Shown in pieces: positions 18,901 to 26,441 of a stretch of DNA of 64,000 nt. The position numbers and the translations under genes were made by a program. The notes under the pieces were generated by a model. That model was given only the letters and a program-made list of their open reading frames with translations, was not told the origin of the DNA and made no database searches. Location of the stretch: positions 310,001 to 374,000 of the forward strand of contig NC_013856.1 of assembly GCF_000010725.1 (NCBI RefSeq), read 5' to 3'. The stretch is from Azospirillum sp. B510 (lineage in GTDB: Bacteria; Pseudomonadota; Alphaproteobacteria; Azospirillales; Azospirillaceae). Each line of letters begins with the position of its first letter. Position 1 is the stretch's first letter.

Positions 18901-21040
18901 CGATCTGGCGGAGCGGCAGGGGCGGAGCCGCTACCGGGCGCGGGTGCTGATGACCTTCGCCTATCATGTCGTGCCCTGGACCCGCGATATCCGCAGCGAA
19001 CGTCCCCTGCTTCTGCGCGCCTTCGAGGAGGCGCGGGAGGTCGGGGACGTCACCTATGGCGGCTTCACCAGCGTCACGCTGATCACCAGCATGCTGGCTG
19101 CGGGCGACCCGCTGGCGACGGTGCAGCGGACGGCGGAGGCGCGGCTCGCCCATGTGCGGCAGGTCAAGTTCGGGCTGTGCGTCGACATCCTCACCACCCA
19201 GCTGCAATTGGTGCGCGCCTTGCGCGGGCGGACCGGCGCGCTCGGCTCGTTCGACGGGCAGGGCTTCGACAACGCGGCCTTCGAGGCGCGGCTCCTGGCC
19301 AACCCCAGCCTGGACATCGCCACCTGCTGGCACTGGATCCGCACGCTTCAGCTCCGCTGCATCGCCGGCGAGATGGCGGGGGCGGTCGAAGCGGCCGAAC
19401 GGGCCGAGGGCCTTTTGTGGACGACCTCCGGCCATTGGGAGATGGCGGAGTTCCATTTCCACGCCGCCCTGGCGCGGGCCGGAACGATGGACGGCTGCCG
19501 TCCCGAGGAGCGGCCCCGCCACGCCGCGGAACTGGAGCGGCATCTCGGCCAGCTGCGGGAATGGGTCGGCCACAGCCCCGACAGCTTCGACGCGCGCTTC
19601 GCCCTGGTCGAGGCGGAATCGGCGCGGACGCAGGGGCGGAGCGAGGACGCCATGCGCGGTTACGACCGCGCGGTTCTGGCGGCCCGGCGTACCGCCCTGC
19701 CGCATGTGGAGGCGTTGGCCCAGGAATGCGCCGCCGCCCATTACCGCCGGATGGGCATCCCGACGCTGGAGCTGGCCTGCATCCGCGAGGCGGCGGACCG
19801 CTATGGCGCCTGGGGGGCGGTGGCCAAGGTCCGGCAGCTCACCCGCCGTTACCCTTCCCTGGGGATGGAGGCGGGCGAGGCGGCGGTGCCGGAGGTGCCG
19901 AGAGGGTTCGACGGCGTCGATCTGACCTCGCTTCTGGAGACGCTGCGCACCGTCTCCGACCAGGCCGGCGTCGAACAGCTGACCACCACCCTGCTGACCC
20001 TGGTGCTCGAACATGCCGGCGCCAGCCGCGGCCTGCTGATCCTCGCCCGTGGCGAGCGCCTGAGGGTGGAGGCGGAGGCGACCACCGGGCTCTACGGCGT
20101 ATCGGTCCGGCTGGTGCAGGAGGAGGCCGACCGCTTCCCTCTGCCCCATGCCCTCATCCATGGCGCCATCCGCGACCAGGAGGCGGTGATCGTCGACGAC
20201 ACCCGCGCCGCCGGCCAACTGTCCGCCGATCCCTATCTCCATGAGACGGAGGCCCGCGCCATCCTCTGCCTGCCGCTGGTGCGCCGCCGCCGTGTCGTCG
20301 GGCTGCTGCATCTGGAGAACGCGCTGGCGACCTACGCCTTCACCCCGCAGCGCGTCAATGTGCTGACCCTGCTCGGCGCCCAGGCCGCGGCGTCGCTGGA
20401 GACGGCGTCTCTGGAGGAGAAGGACGCGCTGCTCAAGGAAATCCATCACCGGGTGAAGAACAACCTGCAACTCGTCACCAGCCTGCTCAATCTCCAGTCC
20501 CGCCGGATCAAGGACGAGGCGGTGGCCGCCCTGTTCGCCGACAGCCGCGACCGCGTGCGGTCGATGGCGCTGGTGCATGAAAGCCTCTACCGCCTGGGCA
20601 ATTTCGCCCGCGTGCCGATGCGCGAGCATCTGGAATCGGTCTGCGCCCATCTGCTGCGCGCCTATTCCCGCCATGCCGGGTCGGTGCGGCTGGAGGCCGG
20701 GCTGGACGACCTGAAGCTGGACCTCGACCGCGCGGTGCCCTGCGGGCTGATCGTCAATGAACTGGTCTCCAACGCGTTGAAGCATGCCTATCCGGACGGG
20801 CGGGGCGGGGTGCTGCGGGTCGCGCTGACCACCGATGGGCAGGACTGCCGCCTATCCGTTCGGGATGACGGCGTGGGCTTGCCCGACGGGTATGATCCCG
20901 ATAGGATGGACACCGTCGGGTTCCAGCTTGTTTCTGATTTGACCAGTCAGCTGCACGGAACTTTGAAGTATACTTTCAATAAAGGTTCGGAGTTTGCCAT
21001 CACCTTTCCTTTGAAGGGGGGCAATCGGGGAAGTCAATGA
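15974..21040 (+). CDS. Pseudokinase/AAA ATPase/GAF/histidine kinase fusion
   Basis: The 1688-residue cytoplasmic protein has four parts. First, a Ser/Thr-kinase-like domain (about 15-285) keeps HGDLRPFN (132-139) and APE (178-180) but has Gly152 in place of the DFG aspartate (GFG) and no recognisable glycine loop or VAIK lysine, so it is probably catalytically dead. Second, an AAA/STAND-type ATPase has Walker A at 332-339 (GRSGVGKS) and Walker B near 457-463, followed by a long helical repeat region to about 1310. Third, a GAF domain lies at about 1325-1480. Fourth, a HisKA_2-type kinase carries EIHHRVKNN with phosphoacceptor near His1491 and an HATPase N-box near 1595. The ATG at 15974 follows GGAAGGG. 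Its stop overlaps the next start (ATGA), so it is translated with the downstream hybrid kinase. The stimulus is unknown. Confidence 0.9.
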   Translation: MESYLDHLTETGSGIHVLGGDGETRLLRVTRPGQPFPILARMAEPEAATETVQERLRREHELSRHLDPAWAVKPLDLLRHCGVPVLTLADPGGQPLAFSFPSLSAGTFRQRLALAIRIVGAVARLHRRGLLHGDLRPFNLLVGDDGTVRLTGFGRAADLSVPWRREVERPAALLPYMAPEQTGRMNRPVDRRSDLYALGVTLYELFTGALPFFAQDPIEWVHCHLARAPVPPTQHSPDLPPAIAGILLRLLAKTAEDRYQTADGLVRDLTHALQLWDGQGRIASFAPGMRDLPEGLEPPPSLFGRDEPVAALQAAFDRVASRGRMGIVLISGRSGVGKSAVVHALETRLVPPRGLFAAGKFDQGRRDLPYASLAEAFRGLASRILALPVPHRDQWCRGLAEAVGDGGALMTALIPNLALLIGEQPAVPPLPPQEAQNRFDLLFRRVLQLFARPDHPLALFLDDLQWLDRATLDLLDRLITDGGASHLLLIGAYRSDEVGTDHPLTALLDRIRTLASGPDGADGDGRDSDSRGLDCREIPLGPLPSGDLRRMVADSLDREPGEVAALAALLEARTGGNAFFAVQLLTALERSGRLWFDRGAKRWDWDLAAVETARSGSSIATLMTERLARFPAQARDLLARLAALGAGAPLATLALAAGLTEAETGRQLEPVLGEGLLLRTGDGYRFLHDRVQEGAYALVPAEGRSMLHLDIARALHRGFAADLSGERLFALVGQYDGCLSLIQDGREREEVATLLLAAGHQAKTASAHGSALAYAQAGLRLLEGGQWERRHRLAFALEHLLAECEFLSGDLRRAELRLVGLAGRAVCPVDRAVITALLVTVYTAIDRSDRAIDACLAYLRGVGIDWPAHPPAALAREEYARLRSAIGGRPIASLATLSSIGDPDSRATLDVLAAALPPAFFSDRNLVCLILCRMANLTLRHGRSDASALGFAYLGMMAGPYFGDYAAGYAFGRLGYDLAERQGRSRYRARVLMTFAYHVVPWTRDIRSERPLLLRAFEEAREVGDVTYGGFTSVTLITSMLAAGDPLATVQRTAEARLAHVRQVKFGLCVDILTTQLQLVRALRGRTGALGSFDGQGFDNAAFEARLLANPSLDIATCWHWIRTLQLRCIAGEMAGAVEAAERAEGLLWTTSGHWEMAEFHFHAALARAGTMDGCRPEERPRHAAELERHLGQLREWVGHSPDSFDARFALVEAESARTQGRSEDAMRGYDRAVLAARRTALPHVEALAQECAAAHYRRMGIPTLELACIREAADRYGAWGAVAKVRQLTRRYPSLGMEAGEAAVPEVPRGFDGVDLTSLLETLRTVSDQAGVEQLTTTLLTLVLEHAGASRGLLILARGERLRVEAEATTGLYGVSVRLVQEEADRFPLPHALIHGAIRDQEAVIVDDTRAAGQLSADPYLHETEARAILCLPLVRRRRVVGLLHLENALATYAFTPQRVNVLTLLGAQAAASLETASLEEKDALLKEIHHRVKNNLQLVTSLLNLQSRRIKDEAVAALFADSRDRVRSMALVHESLYRLGNFARVPMREHLESVCAHLLRAYSRHAGSVRLEAGLDDLKLDLDRAVPCGLIVNELVSNALKHAYPDGRGGVLRVALTTDGQDCRLSVRDDGVGLPDGYDPDRMDTVGFQLVSDLTSQLHGTLKYTFNKGSEFAITFPLKGGNRGSQ

Positions 21041-22623
21041 TCGCGGCACGCATTCTCATCGTCGAGGACGACCGCATCGTTGCGCGTGATATTCAGCATC
21101 AGCTCTCCCGGATGGGGCATGTGATCGTCGGCATGTCGGCCAGCGGCGAAGATGCCGTCCGGCTCGCCTGTAGTCAGCAGCCCGACCTCGTGCTGATGGA
21201 CATCCGGCTGGAAGGGGAGATGGACGGAATCGAGGCGGCGCGCCGGATCCGCGATGCCCACCGCATTCCCATCATCTTCCTCACCGCCTACGCCAATGAC
21301 GAGGTCGTGCATCGCGCCAGCCTGACGGAGCCCTTCGGCTATCTGCTGAAGCCCTTCGAGGAACCGCAGATGCGCACCGTGATCCAGATGGCCTTGTACA
21401 AGCATGCCAGCGACACCCGGCTGCGCCTCAGCGAGCGGCGCTATGCCGCCACGCTCGCCAGCATCCGCGACGGCGTCATCCTGTGCGACCGCGACGGCCG
21501 TGTCGATTTCATGAACCGGGCGGCGGAGACGATGACCGGCTGGACCGCGCCGGAGGCCGCAGGCCAGCCGCTGTCCGCCGTCTTCGTCGCGGTGGACGAG
21601 GAGACCCATGAGCCGCTGGAGGATTTCTCCGCCCTCGTCCTGCGCAGCGGCGATTTCGCCCCGCCGGAACGCCAGTCGCGGCTGCTGCCCCGCGGTGGCG
21701 ACGGGGCCGGACATCCTCCCGCCGGTATCGGGCCGGCTGGACTGGTGGCGGGACTGGTGGTGGAGGAACGCTGCTCCGCCATCATCGACGATGACGGGGC
21801 GCTGGTCGGCTCGATCCTGGTGTTTCGCGACCTGACCCAGCGCCGGCAGATCGCCGAGGCGTTGCGGACCGCCCAGGCCGATCTCGCCCATATCGGCCGG
21901 CTGACCATGATGGGGGAACTCGCCGCCGCGGTGGCGCACGAGGTGAACCAGCCGCTGATGGCGATCGTCACCAACGCCGGCACCTGCCTTCGTCATCTGT
22001 CGCTGCCGCGACCCGACCTCGACAAGACCCGCGTGGTGGTGGAGCGGATCGTGCGCGACGCCCAGCGCGCCGGCGACGTCGTCCGCAGCATCCGCGCGTT
22101 GGCGCGGCGGACTCCGGTCGATCCCGGCTGGGTCGACATGAGCGCGCTGATCGCCGACACGCTGGAACTGGTGCGGGCCGAATTGCGTCGCGCCCGCATA
22201 AGTGTGGAAACCGACCTTCAGGCCGGTCCGCCCTGGGTCCATGGCGACCGGGTGCAGTTGCAGCAGCTCATCCTCAATCTGGTGATGAACGCCATCGAGG
22301 CGATGGCGGCCACTTCAACCGCCACGTCCACCGCCGCCGCTGTCGGGGCCGAGCCGGCCGAGCGGCGGCTGCGCATCGTCACCGGCGGCGCCGATGGCTG
22401 GATCCGCGTGCGGGTCGAGGACAGCGGGCCGGGGATCGCCGAAGCCGATGTCGACGCCATCTTCCGCGCGCTGTACACCACCAAGCCCGATGGGCTGGGC
22501 ATGGGGCTGTCGATCAGCCGGTCGATCGTCGAGCTGCATGGCGGACGGCTGACCGCGTCGCCAGGGACGCCCGGTGGCAGCGTGTTCGAATTCGTTCTGC
22601 CTGTTTCGCCCGGAGGACAGTGA
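21037..22623 (+). CDS. REC-PAS sensor histidine kinase
   Basis: The 528-residue soluble protein has an N-terminal receiver domain (about 4-120, phosphoacceptor Asp55 in LMDIRL, Lys105 in KPF), a PAS domain (about 134-268), and a HisKA dimerization helix with His301 (VAHEVNQPLMAIVTNAG) plus an HATPase_c domain with DSGPGI and GLGMGLSIS. A receiver at the N-terminus of a kinase suggests that an upstream kinase, here the overlapping HisKA_2 protein, phosphorylates it to tune its own kinase output. It overlaps the preceding gene by 4 bp and the following FixJ-like gene by one base, so the three make a tight operon. The PAS ligand is not evident. Confidence 0.93.
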   Translation: MIAARILIVEDDRIVARDIQHQLSRMGHVIVGMSASGEDAVRLACSQQPDLVLMDIRLEGEMDGIEAARRIRDAHRIPIIFLTAYANDEVVHRASLTEPFGYLLKPFEEPQMRTVIQMALYKHASDTRLRLSERRYAATLASIRDGVILCDRDGRVDFMNRAAETMTGWTAPEAAGQPLSAVFVAVDEETHEPLEDFSALVLRSGDFAPPERQSRLLPRGGDGAGHPPAGIGPAGLVAGLVVEERCSAIIDDDGALVGSILVFRDLTQRRQIAEALRTAQADLAHIGRLTMMGELAAAVAHEVNQPLMAIVTNAGTCLRHLSLPRPDLDKTRVVVERIVRDAQRAGDVVRSIRALARRTPVDPGWVDMSALIADTLELVRAELRRARISVETDLQAGPPWVHGDRVQLQQLILNLVMNAIEAMAATSTATSTAAAVGAEPAERRLRIVTGGADGWIRVRVEDSGPGIAEADVDAIFRALYTTKPDGLGMGLSISRSIVELHGGRLTASPGTPGGSVFEFVLPVSPGGQ

Positions 22624-23270
22624 TGAGGAGGAAGCCCGAAGCCGTGACGGCGGTCGAGACCGTCGTGATCATCGACGATGACGAAGCCGTCCGCGAAGCG
22701 CTGGAGGGATTGCTGGAGTCCGTCGGGCTCCAGGTCAGGAGCTACGGGTCGGTGCAGCACTACATCGACCAGCGACCGGCCATCGAGGTCGGCTGCATGG
22801 TGCTGGATGTGCGGCTGCCGGGGCGCAGCGGTCTCGATTTCCAGGCGGAACTCGCCCGATCCGGCAACAGCCTGCCGGTGATCTTCATCAGCGGCCATGC
22901 CGACGTGCCGATGTCGGTCCGCGCCATGAAGGCCGGCGCCTTCGAATTCCTGACCAAGCCGGTGCATCACCAGGAATTGCTGGACGCCATCCATGCCGCG
23001 ATCGCCGCCCATGGCGAGCGCCGCTGCCAGGAGCGCGGCCTGACCAGCCAGCGCGCCCGTTTCGACACGCTGACCGCGCGCGAGCGCGAGATCACGATGA
23101 TGGTGGTGTCCGGCCTGCGCAACAAGCAGATCGCCGACGATCTCGGCCTCAGCGAGGCGACGGTGAAGCTGCATCGCGGTCAGGCCATGCGCAAGATGGA
23201 AGCCCGGTCCGTTGTGGAACTGGTGCGCATGGTCGACGGGCTGACGGCGATGGGCCGGGCGCCGTCGTAA
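22623..23270 (+). CDS. FixJ/LuxR-type response regulator
   Basis: The 215-residue product has a receiver domain (acidic pocket IDDDE, phosphoacceptor Asp62 in VLDVRLPG, Lys near 107 in TKP) and a C-terminal LuxR-type HTH (LTAREREITMMVVSGLRNKQ and LSEATVKLHRGQAMRKM). FixJ-type sequence in both domains marks it as a transcriptional activator. The ATG shares one base with the previous stop (TGATG); a GTG at 22620 is an alternative. It is the likely final output of the three-gene phosphorelay. Its targets are unknown. The 312 bp after it (to 23582) is AT-rich and contains no gene I can support. Confidence 0.93.
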   Translation: MRRKPEAVTAVETVVIIDDDEAVREALEGLLESVGLQVRSYGSVQHYIDQRPAIEVGCMVLDVRLPGRSGLDFQAELARSGNSLPVIFISGHADVPMSVRAMKAGAFEFLTKPVHHQELLDAIHAAIAAHGERRCQERGLTSQRARFDTLTAREREITMMVVSGLRNKQIADDLGLSEATVKLHRGQAMRKMEARSVVELVRMVDGLTAMGRAPS

Positions 23271-23582
23271 AGCCTTTCGCATGGCAGCATCCCCATTTCC
23301 AGGGGAAAGGGTCCGGAGGATGGAATCGACCTTGTTGCCCGCCTCTTCGGCAATGATGGCGAAATATGGCGCGGGCCATTGAACGAAGCTTTCAAAGCCT
23401 ACGTGATGCTTCAATCAATCCGTATGACTGACTCAAATACCCAAAGAAAAATCAGGACTCTTCAATAATTTTTCTTTAACGCCTTCCCCATTTTTTCTTT
23501 TGCAGATGGCCGACTCAAAAGGCAGACGCTCAAAATCAAGAATAGAGTGTCAGAGTCGATAATAAATTTGGGGTTGGGTGCG

Positions 23583-24365
23583 ATGATAAAAGCTTTGTCC
23601 CTTGCGGGAAAGACCGTTCTGCTTTGTGGCGGAGGGTTTATATTGCTTGCCTTCTCCACATTCGGTGTCAATGAGCGTCTGCTGACCGGCTACGCCGACC
23701 GGATGGCGATGGAGCGGCAGGAAACCAACATGCGCGTCGCCTGGGACGTGCTGAAGCAGTATGGGCAGACGTTCGAGGTGCGTGACGGCAAGCTCTATGC
23801 CGGCGACCGCGCCCTGAACGACCTGTTCGAGCCGGTGGACCGGGTCAAGCGGCTGGTGGGCGGCACCGCGACCCTGTTCATGGGCGATCTGCGCATCGCC
23901 ACCAACCTGCTGGCGCTGAACGCCACCATCGAGGCGGCGCGGGCCGGCGAAGCCGGCAAGGGGTTCGCCGTCGTCGCCGGAGAGGTCAAGACGCTCGCCA
24001 ACCAGACCGCGAGGGCGACCGACGACATCGCCCGGCAGGTGGCGGAAATCCAGGCGGTGACCGGCGATGCGGTGGAGGCCATCGGCGGCATCGGCCGCAC
24101 CGTGCTGTCGGTCAGCGATCTCGTGAACCGCATCGCCGCGTCCGCCGACCGGCAGAGCGCCACCACCGCCGACATCGCCCGCTCGGTCCAGCGCGCCGCC
24201 GACCGCACGACCGAGGTGTCCGACACCATCGAGGAGGTCTCCCGCTCCGCCCATGAGACCAGCACGATGGCCTCGGAGGTTCGCGCTGCCGCCGATCTCG
24301 GCCGGCAGGCGCTCTTCCTGCGCGATCAGGCCGAGGATTTCCTCCGCCACGTCCGCGCGGCTTGA
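23583..24365 (+). CDS. Chemoreceptor with large internal in-frame deletion
   Basis: The 260-residue product joins the N-terminal part of a Cache-type chemoreceptor (one TM at about 10-28, then NMRVAWDVLKQYGQTFEV and LVGGTATLFMGDLRIATN, to about 108) directly to a receptor signalling tip (NLLALNATIEAARAGEAGKG from 108). The second half of the sensor, TM2, HAMP and the descending half of the methylation helices are missing, about 250-300 residues compared with intact relatives. The frame is preserved across the junction, near 23898-23908. With one membrane helix, sensor and signalling parts would sit on the same side, so it cannot work as a normal transmembrane receptor. It may be a decaying gene or a soluble-like coiled-coil remnant. 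GTG at 23547 is an alternative start. Confidence 0.8.
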   Translation: MIKALSLAGKTVLLCGGGFILLAFSTFGVNERLLTGYADRMAMERQETNMRVAWDVLKQYGQTFEVRDGKLYAGDRALNDLFEPVDRVKRLVGGTATLFMGDLRIATNLLALNATIEAARAGEAGKGFAVVAGEVKTLANQTARATDDIARQVAEIQAVTGDAVEAIGGIGRTVLSVSDLVNRIAASADRQSATTADIARSVQRAADRTTEVSDTIEEVSRSAHETSTMASEVRAAADLGRQALFLRDQAEDFLRHVRAA

Positions 24366-24370
24366 GGGCG

Positions 24371-24808
24371 TCACCTGAACGCCAGCAGGATCACCCCGGC
24401 GGCGATCAGGACGACGCCAAGCCAGTTCGGTGCCGACAGCCTCTCGCCGAGGAACAGGACGCCGAACAGGGCGACCAGCACGACGCTGAGCTTGTCGACC
24501 GGCGCCACCTGGGAGGCGGGCCCCAGCTTCAGCGCGCGGAAATAGCACAGCCAGGAGGCACCGGTGGCGAGACCGGACAGCACCAGGAACAGCCATGTCC
24601 TGCCCGGCACCGCCGAAGGCGACAGCGACTGACCCGACGCGACGGTGATTCCGATCAGCAGCGCGAAGATGACGGCGGTCCGGATCAGCGTCGCCATGTC
24701 GGAGCCGACGCCTTCGACGCCGACCTTGGCGAAGACGGCGGTCAGCGCCGCGAAGCACGCTGACAACAGCGCCCACAGCATCCAGGCGGGAGGCATGCCA
24801 TCGGTCAT
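24371..24808 (-). CDS. Half-size EamA-family membrane protein
   Basis: The 145-residue product consists of one EamA repeat with about five helices (LSACFAALTAVFAKVGVEGV, ending LGVVLIAAGVILLAF). Full DMT transporters have two such repeats, so this one would need to dimerise, as known for short relatives. It ends 5 bp from the end of the convergent deleted chemoreceptor gene. The substrate is unknown. The 268 bp upstream, to the asparaginase stop, holds no gene I can support. Confidence 0.85.
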   Translation of the reverse strand: MTDGMPPAWMLWALLSACFAALTAVFAKVGVEGVGSDMATLIRTAVIFALLIGITVASGQSLSPSAVPGRTWLFLVLSGLATGASWLCYFRALKLGPASQVAPVDKLSVVLVALFGVLFLGERLSAPNWLGVVLIAAGVILLAFR

Positions 24809-25076
24809 TCCGTCCTATCCCTTCCTCGTTTCCGCTTTCCGCCGCGTCAGTCGCCCCAGGGCTTCGGATCCGGCCGGGTGTCCGGCCGCGGCGGGTCGCT
24901 GGTGTCCCAGCCCAGCATCAGCAGCAGAACCCATTCCGCCCGGCTGGAGAAGCCATATCGCGGTCCGCTGGCGGAGACCAGCGCGCCGCGGGGAGGGTTG
25001 GTGTCGAGGTCGGTTACCGACCGGAAGGGGGCGGGGCGGCCGGGGATGGCGGGCGCCTCCCCCCTCCGGCACCGGG

Positions 25077-26198
25077 TCAGTAGGTGTAGAACATCTTCTG
25101 GATGGCCTTGCTGTCGGTCGTCCTGGTCAGCGCCAGCATCAGCAGGATGCGCGCCTTCTGCGGGTTGAGGGTGTCGCTGGCGATGAAATCCAGCTCGTCG
25201 TCGTTGGCCTCGCCATTGCGGGCGACGATGCCGTTGCCGACACGCGACGAGCGGACGATGATCACCCCCTGCTTGCGGGCGTCGATCAGGCCGGGCTTCA
25301 TCGCGTTCGACAGGCTGCCGTCACCGACGCCGGCATGGATGATGCCCTTGGCTCCCGCCTTCACCAGGGCGTCGAGCGCGGTGCGGTTGTTGTTGGCATA
25401 GCCATAGACGATGTCCACCTGCGGCAGGCTGTCGAGGTTGGAGATGTCGAACTCGGCCTCGGCGGTGTGCTTGCGCACGACCTGCCGGTAGAAGTGCGGC
25501 TTGTTGTCCTGCATGTAGCCGAGGAAGCCCAGTTCCGGCGTGCGGAAGGTGTCGGCGGTCGAGGTGTTGGTCTTGGTCACGTCGCGGCCGGCGTTGATCT
25601 GGTCGTTCAACGCGACCAGCACGCCCTTGCCGACGGCGTCCTTGGAGCCCGCCAGCGTCACCGCGTTGTAGAGGTTGACCGGCCCGTCGGCGCTGATGGC
25701 GGTGGAGGGGCGCATGGCGCCGACGATCACCACCGGCTTGGTGCTCTTGACCGTCAGGTTGAGGAAATAGGCGGTTTCCTCGATGGTGTCGGTGCCGTGG
25801 GTGATGACGATGCCGTCGACATCCTTCTGGGCCAGCAACTCGTTGACCCGCTTGGCCAGCTTCAGCCAATGCTCGTTGGTCATGTTCTCGCTGGCGATCT
25901 GGAAGACCTGCTCGCCCTTGACGTTGGCGACCTTCCTCAGCTCCGGCACCGCTTCGATCAGCTTCTCGACACCGACCTTGGCGGCGGTGTAGCCGACGGT
26001 GGTGGTGCTGGTGGCACCGGTGCCGGCGATGGTGCCGCCGGTCGCCAGGATGGTGACGTTGGGCAGCCCGTCATCGGCGAAGGCGGCCGGTGCGGCGGTT
26101 CCGCTCATCAGCAGGGCGGCGAGCCCGGCGGCGGCCACGGTGCGGGTCATGCTGCGGGCCATGGAACCTGTCATGGTGCGGGCGGTGGTCTTGAACAC
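25077..26198 (-). CDS. Type II (periplasmic) L-asparaginase
   Basis: The 373-residue product begins at a GTG at 26198, supported by a purine-rich AAGGGAGAGGAA just upstream. An ATG at 26174 is in frame. A long signal peptide (about 1-41, hydrophobic VAAAGLAALLMSG, ending AAFA) precedes the mature enzyme. The nucleophile motif is ATGGTIAGTG (Thr56 of GGT), and the second catalytic motif is ITHGTDTIEET with the conserved THGTDT. It would hydrolyse asparagine, and perhaps glutamine, to the acid plus ammonia in the periplasm. It is divergent from the caspase-like gene, with 243 bp between them, which probably holds both promoters. Confidence 0.93.
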   Translation of the reverse strand: MFKTTARTMTGSMARSMTRTVAAAGLAALLMSGTAAPAAFADDGLPNVTILATGGTIAGTGATSTTTVGYTAAKVGVEKLIEAVPELRKVANVKGEQVFQIASENMTNEHWLKLAKRVNELLAQKDVDGIVITHGTDTIEETAYFLNLTVKSTKPVVIVGAMRPSTAISADGPVNLYNAVTLAGSKDAVGKGVLVALNDQINAGRDVTKTNTSTADTFRTPELGFLGYMQDNKPHFYRQVVRKHTAEAEFDISNLDSLPQVDIVYGYANNNRTALDALVKAGAKGIIHAGVGDGSLSNAMKPGLIDARKQGVIIVRSSRVGNGIVARNGEANDDELDFIASDTLNPQKARILLMLALTRTTDSKAIQKMFYTY

Positions 26199-26441
26199 GG
26201 CGTTCCTCTCCCTTGCGGATTTTTTGGCCGGCTTGCGCCAGCCCTGTGTCAGCGCGCAGTCTGGGCGACCGCATTGAATGTCGTTGGTCAGCCTCATGAA
26301 CGGTTTGAGAAGCGGATGTGAACGGCCATTCGCAAAGCCGTCGCGTGGCGGCGGCATCGCGCGTGGCATTGCCGGTCTTGCAAGCGCGGGCGTTGCGCGG
26401 GCAGAGTGGCGGCAACGCTTCAGATCCGAAGGACACCGGCC

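Noticed and set aside
16268..20785. 1505-codon open frame antisense to the pseudokinase gene
   Set aside because: It has biased Arg/Gln/Gly content and no motifs, whereas the plus strand has clear ordered domains.
23271..23582. Possible remnant gene upstream of the deleted chemoreceptor
   Set aside because: Short frames on both strands are unrelated to known domains; the region is AT-rich and better read as a control region.
24848..25070. Possible C-terminal gene fragment on the minus strand (ends ...RPDPKPWGD)
   Set aside because: The frame looks somewhat protein-like and ends in a stop, but it has no start codon with a ribosome-binding site and I recognise no family. Too weak to list.
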